This document shows positions 1 to 8,076 of a DNA stretch of 64,000 bases, piece by piece. The translations under genes were made by a program, and so were the position numbers. Under the pieces are notes generated by a model. The model had not been told where the DNA came from, ran no database searches, and saw nothing but the letters and a program-made list of their open reading frames with translations. Position 1 is the first letter of the stretch. The number at the start of each line of letters is the position of its first letter. This stretch comes from GCA-2733415 sp049614485 (GTDB taxonomy: Bacteria > Bacteroidota > Bacteroidia > Flavobacteriales > Flavobacteriaceae), in the NCBI GenBank assembly GCA_049614485.1, contig JBMZDR010000011.1:1-64000 (forward strand), written 5' to 3'.

Positions 1-972
1 TCTGAACAAGGAATATCTTTAACCTATACACCATATTTGAGAGAATTGGTAAATGATATTTTCTTGGGTGGTGTAAATTATTATAAGAAGTTAGATGATA
101 GAAGTGCTGTGTCTGCAAGTTTTAGATACTTTAGTTTAGGAGAAATTCAATTCACTGATAATTTAGGTAATGATACTGGAATTGATAAGCCAAATGAATT
201 AATGGTTGATGTGGCATACTCATTAAAGTTAAGCGAGAAATTTGCAATGGGTGTAGGGCTTAGATATATCAGGTCAGATTTAAAATTGCAAGGGCAAGAA
301 CTGAATGGTGTTGATGATGCAGGTGCGGCCAATTCATTTGCAGTAGATATAGGGGGGTATTATGAGTCTGAGGAGAAAGCTTATGAAAGCTTTAATGGTA
401 AATGGCGAGGTGGATTTGCATTGCAAAACATCGGACCTAAAATTAAATATGCTGAAGATGGAAATGAAAGTTTTTTACCTACAACATTGCGTTTAGGTGG
501 AGGATTTGATTTTATTTTAGATGGCGCTAACAAAATTGGTGTAACAGTAGAAGCTGCTAAATTGTTGGTTCCAACACCACCTGTATATGGTAAAGTTGAC
601 ACGGATAATGATGGTGATTTTGACGATGAGGATACGGTAATTTTAGAAGGGCAAGATCCTGATGTGAATTTCTTTTCAGGAATGTTTCAATCATTTGGAG
701 ATGCACCAGGTGGCTTTAGCGAAGAAATCAATGAATTTACGTATTCAGTAGGTGCAGAATATTCGTACCAAGATTCATTTGCGTTTAGAGCCGGTTATTT
801 TAATGAGCATGAAACTAAAGGCGCAAGAAAGTTCTTCGCTTTAGGTGCAGGGTTTAAATACAATGTTGTTAATATTGATATTTCATACTTATTATCAGCG
901 TCTAAAGTGCCAAGTCCGTTAGAGAATACATTACGATTTTCACTAGCATTTAATATTGGTGGAAAGAACTAA
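1..972 (+). CDS. porV: T9SS outer-membrane protein PorV (LptO), 5' truncated by window edge
   Basis: The frame is open from base 1, so this is the C-terminal part of a longer gene; the first TTG at 37 is not a real start. The protein looks like a FadL-type outer-membrane beta-barrel with many alternating aromatic/Gly strands and ends in a hydrophobic strand (SLAFNIGGKN). The run TPYLRELVNDIFLGGVNYY and the acidic Ca-like loop DTDNDGDFDDEDT fit PorV. In the family, PorV is the shuttle of the type IX secretion system that carries cargo with C-terminal sorting domains to the PorU sortase. The gene at 8077 encodes such a cargo, which fits. cdd follows 16 bp downstream. The family call is from memory of PorV sequences; the barrel character is seen directly. 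Confidence 0.85.
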   Translation, partial: SEQGISLTYTPYLRELVNDIFLGGVNYYKKLDDRSAVSASFRYFSLGEIQFTDNLGNDTGIDKPNELMVDVAYSLKLSEKFAMGVGLRYIRSDLKLQGQELNGVDDAGAANSFAVDIGGYYESEEKAYESFNGKWRGGFALQNIGPKIKYAEDGNESFLPTTLRLGGGFDFILDGANKIGVTVEAAKLLVPTPPVYGKVDTDNDGDFDDEDTVILEGQDPDVNFFSGMFQSFGDAPGGFSEEINEFTYSVGAEYSYQDSFAFRAGYFNEHETKGARKFFALGAGFKYNVVNIDISYLLSASKVPSPLENTLRFSLAFNIGGKN

Positions 973-988
973 CTTAAACATACAATAA

Positions 989-1471
989 ATGAAAGAGCTT
1001 ACTATAAGCACAACATTTAAAATTTACGAACAGCTGTCGGAACTTCCATCAGCTGTTTTTAGTCTAATGGAATCTGCAATTAACGCAAGAAATACTGCGT
1101 ATGCACCCTATTCGAAATTTAATGTAGGTGCAGCAATTTTGTTAGATAATGGTAAGATTGTTATCGGGTCTAACCAGGAAAATGCAGCGTATCCGTCGGG
1201 GTTGTGTGCAGAGCGTGTTGCTATATTTCAAGCAGGAGCTTTATACCCTGATGCAAAAATAAACACTATTGCTATTACAGCAACATCTCAAAAACACAAA
1301 GTGATGGCTCCAATACCGCCCTGTGGTGCTTGCAGGCAATCTATGGCTGAATATGAAAGCCGTCAAGGTCAAGGTATAGAATTGTATTTTATGGGTGAAG
1401 AAGGCGCGATCATGAAGTCAGAATCTTTAGCAGATATCTTGCCGTTAATGTTTGAAAAATCACATTTATAG
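989..1471 (+). CDS. cdd: cytidine deaminase
   Basis: 160 aa. Hydrolytic deamination of cytidine/deoxycytidine to uridine in pyrimidine salvage. The zinc site is complete: Cys73-Ala-Glu75 (GLCAERVA, Glu75 the proton shuttle) and PCGACRQ with Cys112 and Cys115. The substrate loop YAPYSKFNVGAA (residues 38-49) is typical of the homotetrameric class, though the N-terminus is about 25 residues longer than in the shortest members. It starts 16 bp after porV and ends before a hairpin terminator at 1505, so it may be co-transcribed with the T9SS gene. Confidence 0.95.
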   Translation: MKELTISTTFKIYEQLSELPSAVFSLMESAINARNTAYAPYSKFNVGAAILLDNGKIVIGSNQENAAYPSGLCAERVAIFQAGALYPDAKINTIAITATSQKHKVMAPIPPCGACRQSMAEYESRQGQGIELYFMGEEGAIMKSESLADILPLMFEKSHL

Positions 1472-1504
1472 AGAAATTAATTATATTTATTTCTAATTCA
1501 TATG

Positions 1505-1545
1505 AAATCAGCTGTTTGGAAATTTACAAATAGTTGATTTTTTTT
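1505..1545 (+). terminator. Rho-independent terminator after cdd
   Basis: AAATCAGCTGTTTG (1505-1518) pairs with CAAATAGTTGATTT (1527-1540) over 14 positions, two of them G-U wobbles, with an 8-nt loop and a T run to 1545. It separates the porV-cdd unit from pdhA. Confidence 0.75.
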
Positions 1546-1558
1546 ATGAAACAGTTTT

Positions 1559-1586
1559 TTTGATTCACTTTGAAAGACTATTTTTG
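1559..1586 (+). promoter_or_regulatory. putative Bacteroidota promoter for pdhA-pdhC
   Basis: TTTG at 1559-1562 and TATTTTTG at 1579-1586, 16 bp apart, match the -33 (TTTG) and -7 (TAnnTTTG) elements of the Bacteroidota housekeeping sigma factor. They lie about 43 bp before the pdhA ATG and directly after the cdd terminator. Confidence 0.5.
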
Positions 1587-1629
1587 TCTACTGTTTAAAA
1601 AATAACAACTTACTTCTAAAGAAACGAAG

Positions 1630-2628
1630 ATGAGAAAAATTACAAAAGCCACGTATTTAAAATGGTATGAAGACATGCTGTTTTGGAGAAAGTTTGAAGA
1701 TAAATTAGCAGCTGTTTATATTCAGCAAAAAGTTAGAGGTTTTTTGCATTTGTATAATGGTCAAGAAGCTGTATTAGCTGGGTCTTTACATGCAATGGAT
1801 TTAACTAAAGATAAAATGATTACTGCCTACCGTAATCACGTACAGCCAATTGGTATGGGAGTTGACCCAAAAGCAGTTATGGCAGAATTGTACGGTAAAG
1901 TTACCGGAACATCAAAAGGGATGGGAGGCTCAATGCACATATTTTCTAAAGAAAAAGGATTTTATGGAGGCCACGGTATTGTTGGTGGTCAAATTCCTTT
2001 AGGTGCAGGTATGGCTTTTGGAGATAAATATAATAATACTGGAGCTGTAACTTTATGTTATTTTGGAGATGGTGCAGCAAGACAAGGATCATTACACGAA
2101 ACATTTAATATGGCAATGTTATGGAAATTACCTGTAGTATTTATTGTAGAGAATAATGGGTACGCCATGGGAACTTCTGTAGAAAGATCTGCAAATCATA
2201 CTGAAATATGGAAATTAGGATTGGGCTATGAAATGCCTTGTCGTCCTGTAGATGGTATGGATCCGGTTGCCGTTGCCAAGGAAATAGATGTTGCAATGGA
2301 ACGTGCTAGAAAAGGTGAAGGCCCAACATTTTTAGAAATGAAAACATACAGATATAGAGGACACTCAATGTCTGATGCACAACATTATAGAACAAAGGAT
2401 GAAGTTGCAGAATATCAAAAAATAGACCCAATCACAACGGTTAGGAATAAAATTTTGGATAAAAAATACGCAACAGCAAAGGATATTGAAGCAATTGATA
2501 AACGTGTGAAAGATTTAGTTAAAGAATGTGAAGCTTTCGCAGAAGCATCTGCTTTTCCATCTGTAAACCAGTTGTATGATGTGGTTTATGATCAAGAAGA
2601 TTATCCATTTATACCTCATAAATTATAA
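1630..2628 (+). CDS. pdhA: pyruvate dehydrogenase E1 component, alpha subunit
   Basis: 332 aa, full length for an alpha2-beta2 E1 alpha subunit. It carries the thiamine diphosphate motif: GDGAARQGSLHETFNMA, about 28 residues on to VENNGYAMGT. It also has the conserved RYRGHSMSDAQHYR loop near residue 240. With the beta subunit it decarboxylates pyruvate and reductively acetylates the lipoyl groups of E2. The E2 gene begins 3 bp after the stop, so the two are in one operon. No E1 beta or E3 gene is in this window; as is common in this family, they are presumably elsewhere. Confidence 0.95.
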   Translation: MRKITKATYLKWYEDMLFWRKFEDKLAAVYIQQKVRGFLHLYNGQEAVLAGSLHAMDLTKDKMITAYRNHVQPIGMGVDPKAVMAELYGKVTGTSKGMGGSMHIFSKEKGFYGGHGIVGGQIPLGAGMAFGDKYNNTGAVTLCYFGDGAARQGSLHETFNMAMLWKLPVVFIVENNGYAMGTSVERSANHTEIWKLGLGYEMPCRPVDGMDPVAVAKEIDVAMERARKGEGPTFLEMKTYRYRGHSMSDAQHYRTKDEVAEYQKIDPITTVRNKILDKKYATAKDIEAIDKRVKDLVKECEAFAEASAFPSVNQLYDVVYDQEDYPFIPHKL

Positions 2629-2631
2629 GCA

Positions 2632-4224
2632 ATGGCAGAAGTAATTAACATGCCACGTTTAAGTGACACCATGGAAGAAGGTGTTGTGGCAACTTGGTTA
2701 AAACAAGTTGGTGATACAATTGAAGAAGGTGATATACTTGCTGAAATTGAAACAGATAAAGCAACAATGGAATTTGAGTCTTTCTATGAAGGAACGTTAT
2801 TGCACATTGGAATTAAAGAAGGTGAAACAGCACCAGTAGATTCTTTATTAGCTATTGTTGGAGAAAAAGGAGAAGATATTTCTGCGCTATTAGCCGAAGG
2901 ATCATCAAAAGAAGTTGAGGCAATTAATGAAGAGGCTCCGGGTATTAGTACACCAGAGGAAATAGTAGAAATACCAAAAGGCGTAGAAGTTGTTACCATG
3001 CCGCGTTTAAGTGATACAATGACTGACGGTACTGTGGCAACTTGGTTAAAACAAGTTGGTGATGCTGTTGAAGAAGGTGACATTCTTGCTGAAATTGAAA
3101 CAGACAAAGCTACAATGGAGTTTGAGTCTTTTTATGAGGGGACATTATTATATGTAGGACTTCAAGAGGGAGATTCAGCACCGGTAGATAGTATTTTGGC
3201 AATTATCGGTCCTGAAGGAACAGATGTTGCTAATTTAGCAGCAAACTTTGTTAAGGTTGGCGCTCAGGAAGAGCAATCTGAAAAGAAAGAAAAGAAAACA
3301 GTTTCTAAAACTGTTGTAACCCCTGAAAAGAAAACAGAAGTTACTAAAACAGTAAAGGCATCTACAAGTTCAGAAAGAATTTTTGTGTCTCCTTTGGCTA
3401 AAAAAATGGCAGAAGAGAAGGGGTATAATTTATCAAAAATTTCTGGATCTGGAGAAAATGGAAGAATTGTAAAAAAAGATATTGAAAATTATCAGCCAGC
3501 TTCAGCAGGAGCAAGTGCAGGTGTTTTTGTACCTACTGGAGAAGAAAGAACAGAAGATGTAGTAAATTCTCAAATGCGTAAAGTTATTGCACGTAGGTTG
3601 GGAGAATCTAAATTTACGGCGCCGCATTACTATTTAAATGTTGAGTTTGACATGGAAAATGCCATGGCTTTCAGAAAACAATTTAACACACTTCCAGAGG
3701 TTAAAATTTCATTTAACGATATTATTGTAAAAGCATCAGCGTTAGCATTAAAAAAGCATCCGCAAGTAAATTCTCGATGGTTTGATGATCGTATTCAGTT
3801 AAACCATCATGTGCATGTTGGTGTTGCTGTTGCTGTAGAGGACGGTTTGGTTGTTCCTGTAGTTGAATTTACAAATGAAAAATCATTACCACAAATTGGT
3901 GCTGAAGTTAAGGATTATGCTGTAAGAGCACGTCAGAAAAAATTAACGCCTCAAGAAATGGATGGAAGTACGTTTACTATTTCTAACTTAGGAATGTTCG
4001 GTATTGAAAGTTTTACGTCAATCATTAATCAGCCTAACTCAGCAATATTATCTGTTGGAGCAATCATAGAAAAACCTGTTGTTAAAAACGGACAGTTAGC
4101 AGTGGGTAATGTGATGAAGTTAACTTTGGCATGTGATCACAGAGCTGTTGATGGTGCAACTGGTGCACAATTTTTACAGACATTAAAAGAATATATTGAA
4201 AACCCAGTAACTATGTTGGTGTGA
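2632..4224 (+). CDS. pdhC: pyruvate dehydrogenase E2, dihydrolipoamide acetyltransferase, two lipoyl domains
   Basis: 530 aa. Order of domains: lipoyl domain 1 (about 1-77, lipoyl Lys43 in ETDKATMEF), lipoyl domain 2 (about 119-194, Lys159 in an identical ETDKATMEF), a Lys/Thr-rich linker (210-245), and a peripheral subunit-binding domain (about 249-287, RIFVSPLAKKMAEEKG). The catalytic acetyltransferase domain runs from about 305 to 530 with the active-site motif His503-Arg-Ala-Val-Asp507-Gly. It transfers acetyl groups from lipoate to CoA and forms the core of the complex. It starts 3 bp after pdhA. The two lipoyl domains are nearly identical, pointing to internal duplication or gene conversion. 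Confidence 0.95.
   Translation: MAEVINMPRLSDTMEEGVVATWLKQVGDTIEEGDILAEIETDKATMEFESFYEGTLLHIGIKEGETAPVDSLLAIVGEKGEDISALLAEGSSKEVEAINEEAPGISTPEEIVEIPKGVEVVTMPRLSDTMTDGTVATWLKQVGDAVEEGDILAEIETDKATMEFESFYEGTLLYVGLQEGDSAPVDSILAIIGPEGTDVANLAANFVKVGAQEEQSEKKEKKTVSKTVVTPEKKTEVTKTVKASTSSERIFVSPLAKKMAEEKGYNLSKISGSGENGRIVKKDIENYQPASAGASAGVFVPTGEERTEDVVNSQMRKVIARRLGESKFTAPHYYLNVEFDMENAMAFRKQFNTLPEVKISFNDIIVKASALALKKHPQVNSRWFDDRIQLNHHVHVGVAVAVEDGLVVPVVEFTNEKSLPQIGAEVKDYAVRARQKKLTPQEMDGSTFTISNLGMFGIESFTSIINQPNSAILSVGAIIEKPVVKNGQLAVGNVMKLTLACDHRAVDGATGAQFLQTLKEYIENPVTMLV
2650..3223 (+). repeat. internal duplication of lipoyl domain within pdhC
   Basis: The stretch starting at 2650 recurs at 2998, a period of 348 bp (116 codons). 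Long blocks are identical, for example GTGGCAACTTGGTTAAAACA in both copies, and protein identity between the copies is very high around the lipoylated Lys. Two to three tandem lipoyl domains are known in E2 proteins. Confidence 0.8.
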
Positions 4225-4246
4225 TCAATTTAGATTATTAATCTTT

Positions 4247-4283
4247 AAATCCCGTTTCAACTTTATGAAGCGGGATTTTTTTA
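4247..4283 (+). terminator. terminator after pdhC
   Basis: AAATCCCGTTTC, a short loop, then GAAGCGGGATTTTTTT. The stem is G/C-rich at its base and followed by seven or more T. The same core sequence recurs at 10037-10085. Confidence 0.85.
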
Positions 4284-4284
4284 T

Positions 4285-5031
4285 CTAAAAATTAAAGTTT
4301 TTCAACGCTTCAATGAGTTGTTTCTTTTTTCGTTGAGAAACAGGAAGTGTGCTTTGATCAGATAAAACTACATAGCCACCATCTTTATTAACAAATTGAG
4401 TAATGTGGTTGAGGTTAATAATATGAGAGTGGTGAATACGCTCAAAACCATTTTCAGAAAGTAATTCTTCAAATTCTTTTAAGGGTTTAGAAAATAATAT
4501 TTTTTTACCATTAGTAAAAGTTAGTTTAGTATAACTTCCATCAGCACTACATTTTAATATGGCGTCAATTTCATAAATACTAATTCCTTCGGTTGATTGT
4601 AAGGCAATTTTCCTTCTAGTTACAGTCGTTTTTTGGTTACTAATTAATGTAGATAATTTTAATTGCTGTTCTTTAATAGATAAGTCTATAGTTTTCTGAA
4701 CCGCTTCAATAAGTAGTGAGGCTTCAATTGGTTTTAATAAATAGTCTATGGCACTACATTTAATAGCTTTTATGGCATAATGGCTATAGGCGGTAGTAAA
4801 AATTACTTTAAAGTCTGGGTTAGGAAAAGCTTCAAGAATTTCAAAACTCAGCCCGTCTGATAGTTGAATATCAAGGAAAAGTAAGTCGGGTTGTAGTGTT
4901 TTTATTTGTGCAATGCCCTCCTTTATGGTTCCTGCAACTCCAATTACCTGTAAAGAAGGACAGTTCTCATTAATTTCTTTTTGTAATACATGAACAGCAA
5001 GCTCTTCGTCTTCTATAATTAGGGTACGCAT
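4285..5031 (-). CDS. LytTR-family response regulator
   Basis: 248 aa from the ATG at 5031; a TTG six bases upstream also exists but is less likely. Receiver domain at about 1-115 with acidic pocket EDEE near the start, phosphoacceptor Asp54 (LLFLDIQLSDG) and a late Lys in LLKPIEA. LytTR DNA-binding domain at about 145-245 (KIALQSTEGISIYEIDAIL ... HHSHIINLNHI). Its start codon overlaps the stop of the kinase gene (TAATG), so the two are translationally coupled. LytTR regulators bind pairs of direct repeats about 21 bp apart; such a pair lies at 7965-8001 upstream of the kinase. Its target genes are unknown; the divergent gene at 8077 is an obvious candidate. Confidence 0.92.
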   Translation of the reverse strand: MRTLIIEDEELAVHVLQKEINENCPSLQVIGVAGTIKEGIAQIKTLQPDLLFLDIQLSDGLSFEILEAFPNPDFKVIFTTAYSHYAIKAIKCSAIDYLLKPIEASLLIEAVQKTIDLSIKEQQLKLSTLISNQKTTVTRRKIALQSTEGISIYEIDAILKCSADGSYTKLTFTNGKKILFSKPLKEFEELLSENGFERIHHSHIINLNHITQFVNKDGGYVVLSDQSTLPVSQRKKKQLIEALKNFNF

Positions 5032-7889
5032 TACCAAATTGTTTTTAATTCTATTATAATTTTCACTTGTGTTCCGCTTGGAATACCATTTGTAGATTTA
5101 TCAATAAAAGCTAAACTAGCATTATTATCAAATATATGTAATCTATCTTTTGTAATATTTAGAGCTTTAGATTGATGTGGAGATGCTAATCTCTTTTTTT
5201 GAGAAGAACTTCTACCAATACCGTTATCTTCTACAATACAAATTAACTTAGATTTTTCTACTGAAAACGAAATTTCTAGAAGTCCTTTTCCAGTTTTAGG
5301 AGCTAACCCATGTATGATAGCATTTTCTACTAATGGCTGTAAAATTAAAAAAGGAATTGCTGTATTGTTAGGGTCAATGTTTTTAGAGAGTTCAATGTTA
5401 TAGTCGAATTTATCTTTGTATCTAGTTTGGGTTAAATCTAGGTACAAGCGTAACATTTCTATTTCTTGGGTTAAGGAAGTGGTTTGCTCTTCGTTTTCTA
5501 ATAACAAACGTAATAGTGTAGAAAATTTTGAGATATAGATATCTGCTTCATTAGACTTCCCTATGGCATAATAGCCTTTAATACTGTTTAAGGCATTAAA
5601 TATAAAATGCGGATTCATTTGTAGGCGTAACGCTTTTTGTTCTAACTCTAATGCTAAGTTTTCTAATAGAACATTTTCTTTTTCAAGCATCATAGCTTTT
5701 CGTTCTTTTTCAAACTGTAGGTTCAAATAACGAATGCGTAATTGCCAAATGGTAATTAAAATAAATACTCCAAGTAGTATACACAAGCCTATAAACCACC
5801 ATTGCATCCAGAAAGGTTTTAAAATGGTGAATGATGTAGTTTGGATGTCGCTTTTTTCGCCAAAGCCATTTACGCAGTAAACTGAAAAAGTATAGTTGTT
5901 AGGAGCTAATGATTTGTAATTAATTCTACTTTCTTTAGTTGAGGTCCAATTCTTATCTGTTTCATCTAGTTTGAAGTAATAAGTAACATCACCCTGATCT
6001 ATAAAAGAAATGCCAGTATATTCAATGCTAACATCATTAGTGGCATAAGGAATAGTAGGTTGGTCAGGTAAAGTTAGAATATTATTATCTACCAATATAT
6101 TTTCAATAAGACAAACAGGTTTTTTCTTTTGCTCTGTTAAATCGGTATAACCTAAATAAATGAGCTTATTGTTAGTAGCAATATAAATGGTGTCGTTTAA
6201 TATGGCAAGATCTTTTATTTTTTCGTTTTTAAAACCCAATGCATTATTATAGTTTTTAATGCTAAAAGAATTGTTATTAATTTCAATTTGATTGAGCCCA
6301 TTGTTGGTTCCTATTAGGTAATTGTTGTTTTTAATTTTTATAATGCTGTTGCAAGAGTTACTATTTATGCCATCTTTACTTGTAAAAGAATAAATAAGAC
6401 TATCATTCCTAATTACACTGATTCCTTTTGAGTTCGTAGCAACTAGTAAGTTATTAGTTATATTGTCAAATAACAAATCCTCAATAGAAGTTTCGAGTGA
6501 TTTATTTTTTTCCCCTAAGTATTGTATAGAGTCTTTTTTAGTGTATTTGTATAATCCAAAATTGGTTCCGATATATAGGTGGTTTCTATGGTCACTTGCT
6601 AAAACATTAGACCTTTTTCTAAGTATTATTTTATTGTGTAATGGTAATGTAGTATTAGGTATAAATCTTTTATGAGAAATTTTGGAGGTGAAATTTGATG
6701 CGATATAAATATTGTTTTTTGCTTCTAAAATATCGTTGGCATTAAATAAGTATGCTTCTTTTTTTAAATTCAGCTTTTCTGTTCCGACCTTTCCTACTAT
6801 ATAAGTGTTTTGGTTAAATGTTCTAATGTTTACAATATCATCCTTTCTCCATTCTGGGTTAAAAGTGTATTTGTGTAGCTTGTTATTATTTAATATATAG
6901 TAGTCATTTTGCGTTCCTCCAAGTTTAATTTGATTGTTGAAGGTGTTAATACAATTAATTTTTATAGGTTTATTAAAAACATTAAATGAGGGAATAAAAT
7001 ATACGCCGTTATTAAGGGTGCTAACCCAATAATTATTCTCAATGTCTTTAATAATTGAAGATATCACATCGTTTTTAAAAAAGTGATTTACTAATTGATT
7101 GTTTTTGTAGAGGTAAATTCCGTTTCGAGTACATATCCAGGTTGTTTGCTCATTTTCTATGTTAATATTAATAATTTCAGAAGATGTTTCAGGAAGAGTT
7201 AAAATAGATTTATAACTAGTGTTTATAATTCTGTGCAATACATTCTGTTTGCTGAAAAAAGTTTTGCCGTTTTGATGGTACATTCTTGAAGAGAAAAAAT
7301 AATCAGATTTCTTTACCAACGTTTTTTCTAGAACATCATATATGCCTTTGGAGGTTAAAGCATATATGTTATTGTTAAACTCCCACACCCCATAGAGACT
7401 AGTTTTTCCTAAATCTATTTTTGATACAGTTTCATTTTTATCAATAGTTACAATTTCTCCTTTATGGGAGCCTAAGTATATGGTTTGATTTTTACTTTCA
7501 TAAAAGTCTATTAGAATACTATTTCTACGGTTAATACTATTTTTTATTAGGCTTGAGTTTCTGTTGTTGTATATAGTGTCATTTTTTATGAAAGAAGGAA
7601 TTCCGTTTAGTGTTAATAGCCACTTTCTTCCTTGAGTATCATTTTTTATGCGAAATACTTCATTGTCAGTAAGACCTGTTTCTGTATTAAAAAGTGTTAT
7701 TTTTTTACTACTGTATTTTACAACACCTACATCTGTAGTGAACCAAATAAACCCTTTTTCATCCTGAAATACAGAATAAATATTATCAGAAGGCAATCCA
7801 TCATTTATGGTGTAGTTAATAAAATAGGGGTCTTGTGCAAAAAAGACATTGCTGACAATTAGTAAAATATATAATAGGAAATACTTCAA
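5031..7889 (-). CDS. propeller-sensor histidine kinase (LytS/His_kinase type)
   Basis: 952 aa. Signal peptide (MKYFLLYILLIVSNVFFAQ) and a periplasmic sensor of two-component-regulator propeller repeats (about 20-600, e.g. DEKGFIWFTTDVGVVKY). A Y_Y_Y domain follows (about 610-690, with YYFKLDETDKNWTST), then one transmembrane helix (about 693-717) and a coiled-coil linker. The kinase core has phosphoacceptor His761 in QMNPHFIFNALNSIKGY and an ATP-binding N box (PLVENAIIHGL, then EDNGIGRS). This is the membrane partner of the LytTR regulator encoded just downstream. The architecture resembles one half of Bacteroidota hybrid propeller sensors, but output goes to a separate LytTR protein. The ligand is unknown. 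Confidence 0.92.
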   Translation of the reverse strand: MKYFLLYILLIVSNVFFAQDPYFINYTINDGLPSDNIYSVFQDEKGFIWFTTDVGVVKYSSKKITLFNTETGLTDNEVFRIKNDTQGRKWLLTLNGIPSFIKNDTIYNNRNSSLIKNSINRRNSILIDFYESKNQTIYLGSHKGEIVTIDKNETVSKIDLGKTSLYGVWEFNNNIYALTSKGIYDVLEKTLVKKSDYFFSSRMYHQNGKTFFSKQNVLHRIINTSYKSILTLPETSSEIININIENEQTTWICTRNGIYLYKNNQLVNHFFKNDVISSIIKDIENNYWVSTLNNGVYFIPSFNVFNKPIKINCINTFNNQIKLGGTQNDYYILNNNKLHKYTFNPEWRKDDIVNIRTFNQNTYIVGKVGTEKLNLKKEAYLFNANDILEAKNNIYIASNFTSKISHKRFIPNTTLPLHNKIILRKRSNVLASDHRNHLYIGTNFGLYKYTKKDSIQYLGEKNKSLETSIEDLLFDNITNNLLVATNSKGISVIRNDSLIYSFTSKDGINSNSCNSIIKIKNNNYLIGTNNGLNQIEINNNSFSIKNYNNALGFKNEKIKDLAILNDTIYIATNNKLIYLGYTDLTEQKKKPVCLIENILVDNNILTLPDQPTIPYATNDVSIEYTGISFIDQGDVTYYFKLDETDKNWTSTKESRINYKSLAPNNYTFSVYCVNGFGEKSDIQTTSFTILKPFWMQWWFIGLCILLGVFILITIWQLRIRYLNLQFEKERKAMMLEKENVLLENLALELEQKALRLQMNPHFIFNALNSIKGYYAIGKSNEADIYISKFSTLLRLLLENEEQTTSLTQEIEMLRLYLDLTQTRYKDKFDYNIELSKNIDPNNTAIPFLILQPLVENAIIHGLAPKTGKGLLEISFSVEKSKLICIVEDNGIGRSSSQKKRLASPHQSKALNITKDRLHIFDNNASLAFIDKSTNGIPSGTQVKIIIELKTIW

Positions 7890-7964
7890 ATAATTGATTT
7901 TAAAGTAAATGTAGTAATTAATATTAAGAGTATATATTTAGATTAGTGCGTTTATTTCTTTTTG

Positions 7965-8001
7965 ACAATCACTTATTATACTAAAACAATCGCTTATAAA
8001 A
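7965..8001 (+). promoter_or_regulatory. candidate LytTR operator: direct repeat with 21-bp period
   Basis: ACAATCACTTATTATA (7965-7980) is followed by ACAATCGCTTATAAAA (7986-8001), so the repeats start 21 bp apart, two helical turns. This spacing is the hallmark of LytTR-type sites. A related inverted copy, AATAAGTCAT, lies at 8005-8014. The position, between the kinase-regulator operon and the divergent gene at 8077, fits autoregulation or control of 8077. The link to the regulator is inference. Confidence 0.5.
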
Positions 8002-8076
8002 TAGAATAAGTCATCCATGGAAGTAAATAGATAAAGAAAGCAAATAGTTGGGTTCTTTGTGTTACAACTTTAAAAT

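Noticed and set aside
1630..4224. Broken pyruvate dehydrogenase operon because pdhB is absent
   Set aside because: Unlinked pdhB is common in Flavobacteriaceae; pdhA and pdhC are complete and tightly coupled here.
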